NCBI RefSeq assembly: GCF_050948215.1
Contig: NC_135164.1
Location: 7,507,116-7,571,115 of the forward strand
Length of the DNA stretch: 64,000 nucleotides
Direction: 5' to 3'
Source of the DNA: Halictus rubicundus
Lineage: Eukaryota > Arthropoda > Insecta > Hymenoptera > Halictidae
Part shown: in pieces, positions 12,203-22,626 of the stretch
Layout of the letters: the number at the start of each line of letters is the position of its first letter
Position numbering within the stretch: the stretch's first letter is position 1
Position numbers and translations under genes: made by a program
Notes under the pieces: model-generated
Databases searched by the model: none
Told to the model about the DNA's origin: nothing
Seen by the model: only the letters and a program-made list of their open reading frames with translations

Positions 12203-13967
12203 ATATATATATCGTTTATTTTAAAGTGGTCGCATTAGCAGCTAGGTCATTAGCGACCACATCGATTACAATTGAATATAAAAGAGAAGGTTACAGTTAA
12301 TATTTACATTGTGGTGGGTTACAGCAAAAAACAAATGTATAACATTTTATACATATCAATCGATTTAAAAAACAAAAGGACGTTTCCAATATTGTTCTCG
12401 TTTAAACTTGTCATGAGGTAATTTTCGATGGAAAACACAGTCTTGTAATTTTTATAAAACAAGGTATACGAGTTACATCGTGTACTCGGTAACGCGCGCG
12501 ACATAGATTTTGCTGTGTAATTGTTCTCGTGAAGTGATAAATGTTTAACGGTGCTAGTACACATGCGGAATTTCTCGCGATGTTTATTTTTTTTAACAAA
12601 ACATCGCCAAAAATTTGAAAAAATTCACGAACGATAATTCTACCTAACACTGATACCGTGAAAATATAAATGTCGTCACTCTCAGACTTCAGTGCGAAAT
12701 CTGCAATTCCTTCGATTTTTATTTGCGACGTTCTTGATTTTTTACAACCAGGATGTTTCACTTAAAAATCTGAATTAATTACAGTATGCGCACCTGGGTG
12801 TCCGAGATCTGTTAGATTTTTTTTTTAATTTTCACACACGACTCAATAGCTAAAACAAGCCAAAAACCAATAATTACATTTCATGACTACCCTCCCGGTT
12901 CAGATACGGGGTGTAAAATTTTGCACATCGTGGTTTCTCTCGATGCCGTATCGAATGGGTCCATTAGCCTTTTCGTTTCGTCCGAGGCTATCTCCGACCG
13001 GCAATACCCTTTCGGTGGTACAGTTAAGTGACTCACCCCGAGTACCCGAAACCCCATGGACGTGGTACGATTATGTCGCCGTGGCGCGGCGTGCTCGCGG
13101 AGAATGCCGAGTAGGTTTCGTTATTCCGGATCCCGACGTATAGTCAGGCCAGTGCCCCTCGGAGCAACGGTTGCCCGTGTCTCGAGTGCATACTGAATTT
13201 TCATACGCGATGCGGGTGAAATCTCGCAGTGGAATTGTAAGTGGCAGGCGAGACACGCATGACGGAGGGGGTCGCGAGGAACGCGGCGCCACACCGTCTG
13301 CGGCTGACGCTCGATAAACTACATTACGTGCTAACGCGTCGAGCCTCCCATTCCTTCTTCGTTTCCTCTTTTTTCCCCCTGCGTCGCCATTCCTCCCGTT
13401 CGCCTAACTGTGTCAACCCATTCCGAATGTTCCCTCTGCCGACCGAAAACTGTGTCGCAACCTGATGGCGGCATATCGAGTTGCCGCGAATTAAAAAAAA
13501 ACTGGAGCGTACCATGTTATGGAAAATGCTTGGTGATAATTAAGTGGTTCCGGAGGGGGGGGGGGGTGGAGGAACGTTATCCCGGCAGCCCGTTTTAATT
13601 TCGCGATTAAAAATCCCGCGATCACAGGTGCCCTCGCATACACACACACACGCATATACACTCTCTCTTCGCCATTACTCTCGTGCACGCACGCGTGAAC
13701 GTCATTTGCATTGTACATACCTGCTGCACTTACCGGGGCACTTGAAACCCTTTTCCCTGCTCACTATGTACTCAAAGCACTATGACCTCGCGAGAGATTC
13801 GGATCCATGTAATCGCGTAACTACGAATTTTCGTGGAAAATTGCGGTTCTTGGAGTTCTGTCAGATGTTATTTAACCAGTAAAATATTTTTCTAGGCGTG
13901 TCATAAATGGTGAATGTGGTTTTGAAACGTTCCTATCAGAAAAAGGAACTTTTTAATAGAAAACTTA
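12203..13967. other. gene-free stretch
   Basis: It starts with a short TA microsatellite and continues AT-rich. A CpG-rich patch at 12.9-13.7 kb has several frames (up to 112 codons) without recognisable domains. It also holds a poly-G run at 13555-13566 and a short CA/TA dinucleotide tract near 13640-13660. Confidence 0.4.
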
Positions 13968-14228
13968 TTAACCCTTAAATGCATGAGTGGGGTCCGCAAA
14001 GGACCCCAGTGTTGGATTTTGTGTTAATATTTTTAGCCGCGCCATTCGTGAACTGAGAGTTCAACTATTTGCTTCCAGCAATATTTAGGTTATGTTTAAT
14101 GTGTTTACAGAAATAAATTGTTTCTGTAATCAAAGTTAGCAAGGAATTAGGTGAGTGGGGTCCTCAATGGACCCCATGTATGCATTCATGTTCCTAATAT
14201 TTAGGTTACCTATGCGCTTAAGGGTTAA
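13968..14228. mobile_element. TTAA-flanked miniature element (piggyBac-like ends), copy 1
   Basis: The left end is TTAACCCTTAAATGCATG and the right end is CGCTTAAGGGTTAA. Both are bounded by TTAA, the target duplicated by piggyBac transposases. An inner pair, GTGGGGTCC (near 13987) and GGACCCC (near 14170), extends the symmetry. At 261 bp it has no coding capacity. A comparable element with the same TTAACCCTTA/AGGGTTAA ends is at 53059-53307. Confidence 0.7.
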
Positions 14229-16500
14229 GGACTTATTATCTCGATTCAACCGTCCGACCAATTTAGTCTTTTAGAATTTCTTCTTCTAGAATTTCAGTCC
14301 AATTTAACGCAGAGTGTATTTTAAATAAAAAATCGCAGAGGATATTCGGAAAAAATGTGTACGCAATTAATTACGCTTCAGTGCTTTAAGGTCCGCGCTT
14401 TTTGTCTTCCATACCACTGTTGCTTCACTCTCCAAACTGTGTCACACGTTTTGAAAGCACTATGGTAGGGAAAACTGTGTCACAGTTACCCCGGCGGTTC
14501 GTGTTCGTCGCTGATGGTCTCCGGGAAAAAATTAACGCAATCCATGCAAATATCGTGCAAGAAACGTACAGCAGTGGAACGTGTTTTCTTCAAATATTGT
14601 GCCCCTTCGCCTTTTCCCAGCAGTTTTGCACTGCAACAGTATTTCCTCACCGAGAATCTAGGATATCTAAAATTCAATGCATTTCCAATTTCACCTGTTA
14701 CCCAAGGAAGAACGAAGTCGACGTTTTCGAGGGTGGTTCCCGATCAATCTTTCTGCTTCTACTTATTTATTGACAGACCGTTATATTTACATAAATCGTC
14801 ATATTTGTAGTAAAGCTCCGGGTCAAAAGTGCATACATGTGTCTGTATTGAAATTGTGCATTATTATAACGTCATACTTTTTCAAATACATGGAAAGCAG
14901 ATACGGTTTATATCATGAGAATTAAATTTATGTAAAATTGAAATTTGAATGGAAGTCATTTTTGATAATCGATGTGATTAGTAGACTCCAGATCAGTATG
15001 CATGTACAGTATCTGCATATTTTTAAAATACAAGAGAACGTGTATAGTAACAAACATTATTGACATTTCTACTCTATGTTTACCCATTTTAAGGAATTTT
15101 CTAGTTTATAAATTGTTTCTATAACGTGAACCAAGCAATTTAGAATCATTACAAATTGAGCTGTATAATACTTACAACCCGGATGCTATGTACGTTACAT
15201 AATTCAATTAAATGTAAATGGATCATGATAGTGAATGGTCGTCAAAAATTGAGTACAGATTTTTATGAATATTCCAATATTTTATAATTTGATGTGTTAT
15301 CGTTACTTTGAAATTCAAGAAACGAATTGGTTACCTATATATTCTTTGGAAACACATTATAGGGGGCAGATACTTTATTTTTGGAAGTAGAACAATGTCT
15401 CAACCTGTAATAGTTTATGTAATATTTATAGAAAATCTCGATTCGCACAGTTCCTAGAGTTTCGTAGTTATCGCAACGACACATAATAACCTGATCCAAC
15501 CTCGTTAGAACATCAAGCGTCATACGATACGGTTAAAGAAAGTTAACATGGCTGATCTTCAACCTAGTTCCACCTGGCGCGCTATCGAATAATATTTATT
15601 TAAAGAGGTCTTGCCTTACAGTGGTATACCTATGACGATACAACATTGCAGACCGCTTCTCCCTACATTCAAGCGTCATAGTTGTTTTCTGTGAAAATAT
15701 ATATGAAATTTGGATGTATTTTTATCGAAATACAAGTGTCACTTTTGATTGAAAAGTTTTATCAAAAAACATATTCAGGTTCAAATAACCTAGATGGTTT
15801 CTTGTGACGTTTGTCTCGATGCATTGTCTTTTAATCGTGTTGGCGTTCGTTAACAAACGATTTCAGTAACGTCTGATGAAATATTTTAATGTGTTTTGCA
15901 CCTTCAATCGTTAATATTTTTTTTTTAAATTCTGAGTCCAGAATTACTACTTTCCTCCAAGAGGAGACCCTGCTAAATCAATAAACGAGCTTGCAAAACA
16001 GTTGGACACAGACAAAGTTAATATTCGTAGCCAGTTCAAACAATTAGGCAAGAAAAACAAATGTGCAAATTTTCGTTCAGCAAATACTCCGCAGAATTTC
16101 TCGAACGATCTAATATTCGCTCATTCGTCGTCCGAGCTATCGAGAACATGGTCGAGTGGAATAGCCCATGACACGGATCGAGTGTGCGACATGCCTACTT
16201 GAACTTCCACTTGGTCTCATCTAGATAAGAACGCCTACTCTGTGGTACAATAAAAAATCCGGCGACCACTTGACTTACCCTCGTAACAAAGAACGGGGGG
16301 GAAAAAAAAAGTGAACACGCAAAGAGTCGGAAGTTTGTCAAAATCGCGATTAGGCTAAGACCCCCCGATCTGGTTCTCCGTACACTGCTCCAAGGAAAAT
16401 GGTGGCGATATTCCGCAAAGAAATTCCGACCTTGGAATTCGATTTCGAAAGCAAAAAAAAAAAAAAATCGGATAAAGATCGGGAAGCATCGCACACATTT
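14229..16500. other. gene-free stretch
   Basis: AT-rich sequence with short frames only. Two overlapping frames at 14402-14925 (up to 123 codons) have no recognised motif. Poly-A runs lie near 16303 and 16454. Confidence 0.4.
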
Positions 16501-16778
16501 TATCCGGGGAGATTCGTTTTTCCTGCCATCTCTGGACGATCAGGCTGCAACAGAGACGATCCGGATGGCACGGGGCGGCGCGGCGGCGTCGCTCGATGAC
16601 GTCAAATGCGGCAGTTGCACGGCGTCGTTGCAGTTCGTCGGTGCGCGTGCGCGGGGGCAAAAGTGATCGATGCGCGTCGCCGCCCGAGCTTTTCACGCCG
16701 CGCACCCCACACGAGGCGCAAAGCGACCGAAAGCAGAACACGCGTGCGGCCAGCCTCGTCCTGCCGTGAAAAGAACGC

Positions 16779-16828
<50 letters not shown>

Positions 16829-17325
16829 AGCTTGCGAGAACGAACCTCGGAATTTTCGCGGTGCGAAACCTCGCGTAATTGTCCGGTCCGTCCTGTCGAG
16901 GTCGTCGAAATTCGCGATCGGCGTCGGTCCATCGGCCCGACCTACCCCAACATCAGCATAGAGGACACCAGTGGAATGCATCAAGAGAATGGTACGCCAA
17001 TCTGGGCGGTGATAGGTCGACAGCTGGAAAGCTCGTAAGCTTCGATGGGACTGTAGCGTTCAGGGACTGTGGCCGTATCGCTGGTGAAGAACCTGTGGCG
17101 AAATCTGTGGCAGCGAGTATCGATAAAACGTCGATGTCCTCTACAGCAAGGTTCGGGCCGAGACTATAGATTCGACCGATCAACCGTGGAGAATATAGGA
17201 CAGGAGTGTGTGGTCGAATCGCCGGGACGATGATGTAGAGGGTGGCGCGTGATCGAAATGGGCAAACCTGTGTGAGATGTTGGAGTAGAGACGACGACGC
17301 CTGTCCGGACGAGAAATCAGACACG
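16501..17325 (+). promoter_or_regulatory. CpG-rich upstream region of gene A (probable promoter and 5' leader)
   Basis: This segment is markedly richer in G, C and CpG than its surroundings and ends at the ATG of gene A. It contains a (CGTCGC/CGTCGT)n tract at 16776-16828. A plus-strand frame at 16670-17038 runs 122 codons and is cut by a GTAAGC splice-donor-like sequence at 17035, so a non-coding or coding 5' exon is possible. No TATA box or initiator was assigned. The promoter role is inferred from position and composition. Confidence 0.45.
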
Positions 17326-18666
17326 ATGCCGAAGCCAGTGCCAGTGGAGAATCTGGTGATCCCGCCGCAGGACGGCCGGATATGCGGGACGATTTGCATC
17401 TGCCAGATGACGGCGGTACTGTCATCCGTCGCTTTGGTCTATTTGACGGTGGCGATCTACATGCCGAGCACCAGAGCGTTCAAGTCGGGCATCAGCGAGG
17501 TGCCGGTGATGTGCACGACGATTCGCGCGGTGAACGCGGACAACTGTGACTGGGGTAGCTGCGGCGAGTGGTGCCTTTCGAAAACGTCCGGCCCGTGTGT
17601 TCAGATCCACGTAAACCTACGCAGAAACGGCTCGACGATTCTGCTGGCGAACTGCACGAACACCACGAACAAGACCTGCTACGGTATCGATCAGGAGAAC
17701 GCGAAGAAATCGAAATGCATCGCGGACGAGTGCCGGAACCTGACCGGCACGTTCAATTGCTCCTCCGGCGTGTGCATCAATATCACGGACGCGTTCGAGT
17801 GCATATTCCACGACACCGATCCACCGATGAAGTGTTCCGGTAGACGCGGCAAGATCACTTGCATAGACATTGACGGCCTGTTCAATTGCAACCGGGGCAC
17901 CTGCGAGAGGATTCGAACGCCGTACAATTGTGACCGCAGGTGCGTCGATATACCGACCAGGAACAAGAACATGATCCTGCTCAGCGGGGACAAGGTTTAT
18001 CTGAGCCAATGCGAGAGGGCTATAGACGTGCAGACCAATCGAGAGATCTGGCACGAGGATCGCGGCGACGTCATGATGGCGTCCTGCTACGGAATATTCA
18101 ACTCGACGATGGGCGTCGAGGCTGTCGACTGCATCAACGGATCCGCTCTGGAGAAAGATCTGCTCACGGACCTGACCAATTTCACATACCTGTCCTATCT
18201 GAATTTGTACGCCACCAAGCCCCTCGACGAGACTAGAATGGTCGCGCCGCCCGAGCAAGACCTAATTATCGCGAACGAGAGTCGGCTGCTGATCAACCTC
18301 GAAGGTTGCGTCAACACTCTTCGCGACGAGTGCAGGGATTTCCTGCACGAATACGGGAAAGACGGGTCCGATCATAACGCCCGTGCCAGGTTCCCGTGTT
18401 TCTACGGCGAGGGCAACACAGGGATCGTCGTGACCCGGTTCAACCTCGAGAACACCTATCAGGAGTTCCTGGTCGCGCTGATCTTGCCTAGCGTCCTCTT
18501 CGTGGTTAGTTGCCTGACGTTGATCTTTTGCCAGAGGAGCGTGGTCGTCGGCGACGACGCGAAGATGAGATTCAAGGGCACGGCCGCCGCGCTCGCGTCG
18601 AAAGAGAAGAGCGGTCTGGGTAACCTAGGGGATGCTGGCGGAGGAAACTCTGCTATGGCGCTCTGA
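17326..18666 (+). CDS. Gene A: TipE/TEH-family sodium-channel auxiliary subunit, long form, intronless
   Basis: The encoded protein (446 residues) should be a two-pass plasma-membrane subunit that modulates expression and gating of the Para voltage-gated sodium channel in neurons; this role is known for the insect TipE family. Membrane segments are visible at about residues 23-46 and 381-402. Between them is a large loop with many cysteines and N-x-S/T sites, including NCDWGSCGEWCL near the first segment and LEGCVNTLRDECRDFL plus RFPCFY near the second. The short basic cytosolic tail begins RSVVVGDDAKMR. The ATG at 17326 is chosen because upstream in-frame codons include only a GTG. The frame is continuous, while paralogue C has the same layout split into five exons. 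It is most likely one of the TEH2/TEH3/TEH4-type genes; which one cannot be settled without an alignment. Confidence 0.93.
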   Translation: MPKPVPVENLVIPPQDGRICGTICICQMTAVLSSVALVYLTVAIYMPSTRAFKSGISEVPVMCTTIRAVNADNCDWGSCGEWCLSKTSGPCVQIHVNLRRNGSTILLANCTNTTNKTCYGIDQENAKKSKCIADECRNLTGTFNCSSGVCINITDAFECIFHDTDPPMKCSGRRGKITCIDIDGLFNCNRGTCERIRTPYNCDRRCVDIPTRNKNMILLSGDKVYLSQCERAIDVQTNREIWHEDRGDVMMASCYGIFNSTMGVEAVDCINGSALEKDLLTDLTNFTYLSYLNLYATKPLDETRMVAPPEQDLIIANESRLLINLEGCVNTLRDECRDFLHEYGKDGSDHNARARFPCFYGEGNTGIVVTRFNLENTYQEFLVALILPSVLFVVSCLTLIFCQRSVVVGDDAKMRFKGTAAALASKEKSGLGNLGDAGGGNSAMAL

Positions 18667-18707
18667 GATCCGGCATGTAAGAATCGTCATGCGCCATAAG
18701 GACCTAT

Positions 18708-19230
18708 GCGACACTTACGCGCGATACACCTCCGATCTGACCTGAATTTCTTTGTCGGAAGACCAGTTTTCGCAAACAGCGAATATCAATTCAACCATTT
18801 TTCTTCGATTAATAAATCTAGTCTAGTCTAGTCCAACTGCTATTATACTTGTCTGTTAGGAGTCTATTTTTACGACACTTATCCGTGGACACACCTCCAG
18901 TTCAACTTGGACCTCTATGTTAGAAATAAATAGCTGTTCAACTGGTTTTATTCGATTGATGAACGATTGTGGATTTTATGCGAGTGTCTAGGCTAGTCCA
19001 ACTTAGATTAAACTTGTTTGACAGAAGTCTGCCTTTGCGACACTTATCCGTGGACACACCTCTAGGCAAACTTGTACTTGCTTGCCAGAAGTTGATTTTT
19101 CGGAAACAGTAAATCCTTATTCGACTATTTTTGTTCAGTTGATTAACGTTTGCCGATTTTATGGTTTTGTCGAGTGTCTATTAAACTATTCTTGTTCAGT
19201 TCATCGGAAGTTGCTGATTTTATGCATTTA
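18708..19230 (+). repeat. threefold tandem repeat, period 164-165 bp, 3' of gene A
   Basis: GCGACACTTA or ACGACACTTA begins each unit at 18708, 18872 and 19037. Shared blocks follow in each: a GGACACACCTC-like block, then TTCAACT/TTCGACT, then TTGAT or ATTAA, then ATTTTATG. The last unit decays into shorter duplicates of GTTGCTGATTTTATG near 19210. The array begins about 40 bp after the stop codon of gene A, so at least its first part is probably in the 3' untranslated region. Confidence 0.75.
18811..18816 (+). promoter_or_regulatory. candidate poly-A signal of gene A
   Basis: AATAAA lies 145 bp after the stop codon. A second AATAAA follows at 18925-18930 in the next repeat unit, so alternative 3' ends are possible. 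Confidence 0.45.
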
Positions 19231-20271
19231 TGACCGAAACTGTTGGATAACGTTTACAATGGTAGAGAAATTTAAGAACATTGATCATTAAATTTTCTTA
19301 GAAATGATCAATTTATTTAGACTCACCGTGTCGGACACGATACGGTTCATTAAACAAATTTTATTGACGCACGACAAGCAATCCTTAAACGATGTTAAGT
19401 TTTTTGTATTTTTCTGATAATTTTCAAACGTCCTTAATTACATTTATAATTACACAAAACATTGACTACATTAGCTTCAGGCCTCAAAACTTAAATAAAT
19501 TTCTACACGGCTCCTGCTTCTTGCATGTCTATGAAAATCTGCAGTCTACTAATCAATAATACTACGACTCCTACGTCGATGATAAGATTCAATTATTTAG
19601 GTAAATGTGATATGATGCACCGATGCACGGTGTGAGTACTTCATCGTATTGTCGCGTCTAATAACATTTTAATGAAAAGAGGAATTGTATTTTTCAATAT
19701 CTGCACGCGCGACAGAAACTTTTTCATCTAAGATTTCGTTCTATTTTTGCACGAAAAATGAATTCCTGCGTACGCTGTTCAGCAAAAGTACGAGCCCTGA
19801 GTCAATAACATAAAATGTAGCCTGAATTCATAGCAATATAATAAAACTTGTACAATTGGTACATAGGATATTACCTCGTTAACGAAGAGACCGCGTCTCA
19901 AACCACAAATTCATCTAGAAATTAGTATTTGACCCTTTGACTGCGGCGCTAGTTTAAAGCCATAAACGTTCTGTCACGCGATATTCGCATGGCAATCCTC
20001 GTGGCAAGCTAAAGTAATTCACAATTCAATTATTGCTACAGCGAAAAGATTGTTAAAAACAGGAAAGCACCAAACCGTTTTTAGATATTAAAACTTTTTA
20101 CGGTGTTTTCTGTCTTTGCTACGACACCATACCTATCATGTTCCCATATGTGGCTTGGCATAATCGCATTGTTGATATAAGTAATGTAAATCACTAAAAT
20201 AAGTAACTATTGCTGCAAATATTAGTATCGAGTCTGGTCACTGTAATTTAATAAAAGAGTCCATGTTGTTA
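19231..20271. other. gene-free stretch between genes A and B
   Basis: AT-rich, with no gene-like frame. A solo TCTGCAGTCTA motif at about 19540-19551 belongs to the dispersed GACTGCGG-type ends. Confidence 0.45.
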
Positions 20272-20553
20272 CGGTAAAGTCTTGGTCTAAGCCGAACGGA
20301 GCTACACGATCTTAGTCAGTTCGCCTATCCCCTCCACTAATCCAATTACAAAACTTCTTTAATTTTCATTATTTTTTATGGGACTTTCACCAACTGATTC
20401 GTTGCATTTTTCTGATTAAAACAACACCGAACACGACATAATTTGAACTGCATTTAGTGATTTAATTGACGGTATGAACGGTGCCTTACTGACGATACAC
20501 GATCTATGTCACAGCACGGACCCGAGGACTGGGCTTAGACCAAGACTTTACTG
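20272..20553. mobile_element. TA-flanked miniature inverted-repeat element, CAGTAAAGTC family, copy 2
   Basis: The ends are CGGTAAAGTCTTGGTCTAAG on the left and the complement of CAGTAAAGTCTTGGTCTAAG on the right, bounded by TA at 20270-20271 and 20554-20555. The interior matches copy 1 at 3596-3872, including CGAACGGAGCTACACGATC and CATTTTTCTGATTAAAA. The termini of this copy are better preserved than those of copy 1. Confidence 0.8.
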
Positions 20554-20821
20554 TACTAAGAAAAAGTTCTTGTACATATGCAGTCAAAAGGTTAATAGCT
20601 TCAGAAGATACTTAAACATTGTATACAGTCTATTTAACATATCTCTCGTGCTTCGTTCGGCTAATGGAAGATCATTTTGACTCGGCCATCACTGTACCTG
20701 TATTTTTGTGATTGTCTATAGGTGAAACGCACAAAGAGAACATACACAACCCCCTTGCACTACGATTTACACTGACTAGAACTACTTTGTCGTTTCGAAT
20801 TTCCCAGATTCGTGTATATAT

Positions 20822-20852
<31 letters not shown>

Positions 20853-22210
20853 TTTTACTTCGACAAATCTCCGTCACGAGTCTGACTCTGATAATGCAGT
20901 GCAAGGGATTGATCGTGCAAACAGGCTTTCGTACACAGTTCTGTGAAACTTGCAGGTTGCAAATGTTCAGGTACGCGAGTCAAGGTGATCGGACATTCGT
21001 CTGCCGCATAACTTTCTCCAAAGTTTCTTCGAGAATCGCTCGAGAATGTTGAGTAGCCGCGTTTCTGATAGAACGTTTTCTTCTTTTTGTTCGCAGGCAT
21101 TCCCCTCCTGCAGGAGAGTCCGGCTCGTCAGTAGATATTCTCCCTGCGCGGGCATAATAAAGGTGTGGGGAGGGGGGGGAACGCGTGGTTAAAATTCTCA
21201 TCTTGCGAAAAAAACGAAAAACGAAAAACGAAAAAGAAAACTTCAAAAGCGAACGAACACACACACACACACACACTTGAACGAATATTTCTGCAAAAGG
21301 ATCGAGAAACCGAAAAAAAGTAAAAGGCAGACCGGAGAGCAAGCGGGTCAAGAAACGAAAAAAGAAAGAAAGAAAAAAAAAAAAGAAAAACGTGTACCAA
21401 GTCCAAGAATTTTTCCTACTTGCACCCGAGCTGCACAGACATTTTTCGAGGAGCGCACGTGCTTTTCTTTTTTTCTTTTTTTTTTTTTCGCGGAGAAGCT
21501 TTCGCGAAAGACGCGCACTGCTCTCGGCTGTTACTCTCCTGCTACTGAAAGAGGAGGAGATCCTGAATTTTGGCTCAAAGAAACTTTCGGATACGACGGA
21601 TAACTCGAACGGAACGATATGGAATAACAAAAGGGAGAATTCGGCGTCTTTTCTTATACACGTGATAATCGTCGGTAGCTTTTAAGTGTCCCCCTTCTGA
21701 TTGATTCGCCGTGACCATAGATAAGGAACTTTCTTAAACACCAAACCACTTCGTGTATTAACTTAAACTAACGATTCTAACTACACCGTACACACCGTAC
21801 ACGCCATACACACATATACACACATACACCAGGAACACTTTCAGTATCAAAGGACGTGCCTTGCTGGTATATGATCGGTCACGATCTCCGCACCAATAGC
21901 AGCCGAACCTGTATTGTCGGCTCACTCGACAGTTCGTCGCTTCGCTTCGTTACTATTTTGAAAGTATAATTGTAAGCTGACCCTTATTAACCATCCCGAA
22001 CGAGGACAGATATTCTTGATAAAAAAAAAAACAAGCTCAAAGTTGGCTTTTACGGTAACAGAGGAGATTCCATTCCATTCGATTCACTCTCGAGTTAACA
22101 TACTGCTACGCTGATCGATCTACACGGAGATAGAATATCGCAATTTGAAAGAGAGAAGACGAAGAAGCATTGGCTGCCGAGAGGAACGCCTCAGCGGAAG
22201 GTCTGACGAT
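20554..22210. other. simple-sequence-rich interval upstream of gene B
   Basis: It contains (AAC)n at 20823-20846, (CA)n at about 21259-21277, several GAAAAAC and GAAA runs at 21205-21390 and a long poly-T/CTTTTT tract near 21463-21490. Long frames here on either strand (up to 216 codons) are low-complexity F/S- or K/E-rich translations of these tracts. The last few hundred bases probably include the promoter and leader of gene B, but no core promoter motif was assigned. Confidence 0.5.
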
Positions 22211-22262
22211 ACGAGAGGGAGAGAGAGAGGGAGAGAGAGAGAGAGAGAGGGAGAGAGAGAGA
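22211..22262 (+). repeat. (GA)n tract in the likely 5' leader of gene B
   Basis: About 50 bases of GAGAG repeats with a few GGG interruptions end 78 bases before the ATG of gene B. It could bind GAGA-type factors as DNA or be part of the leader; both are inference. Confidence 0.8.
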
Positions 22263-22340
22263 TTATTTCACGGTGGAGAAGAGGGTCCAAGAGACCCACG
22301 GAACTAATCAATCATTGATTCCGACGAGTCAACGGTGATC

Positions 22341-22626
22341 ATGGGTGCCCAGGAAGAGGATACCAAGTCGAGCACGATGGGTGGGGTGCTACCGGTGGTG
22401 GAGGTCGCATCTCTGGTCGAGAAGGCTAAGTTCTACACGTCCCTCTGCCTGGGCACCACAGCAATCCTCGCCGTTTTCGCCTTCCTATTTTTAATTCCTT
22501 TCGTCGTCGAGCCAGCGATTTCGACGATCCTGGCCGATTTTTCACCGCACGCCGTTGCCTGCGTTGTCACCGATCACGTTTACGCTGAGGGACTGAAGAA
22601 TTGCTCTTGGGCCAGCTGTAGAGAAG
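22341..22626 (+). CDS. Gene B exon 1
   Basis: Codes for the cytosolic start, the first membrane segment and the loop up to SCRE. It ends after one base of a glycine codon before GTAATG. Confidence 0.88.

Noticed and set aside
16355..16984. 209-codon minus-strand frame with an arginine run
   Set aside because: The arginine run is the complement of the (CGTCGC)n tract, and the frame overlaps the gene A upstream region without a recognisable domain.
17242..17325. GTG-initiated upstream extension of gene A
   Set aside because: GTG is not used as a normal start in insect nuclear genes; the first ATG at 17326 gives an N-terminus matching gene C.
17617..18258. 213-codon minus-strand frame inside gene A
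   Set aside because: It is the shadow of the strongly coding plus strand, which has a continuous TipE-type protein.
20980..21630. 216-codon minus-strand frame upstream of gene B
   Set aside because: It is made of F/S/K-rich low-complexity sequence from homopurine and CA tracts.
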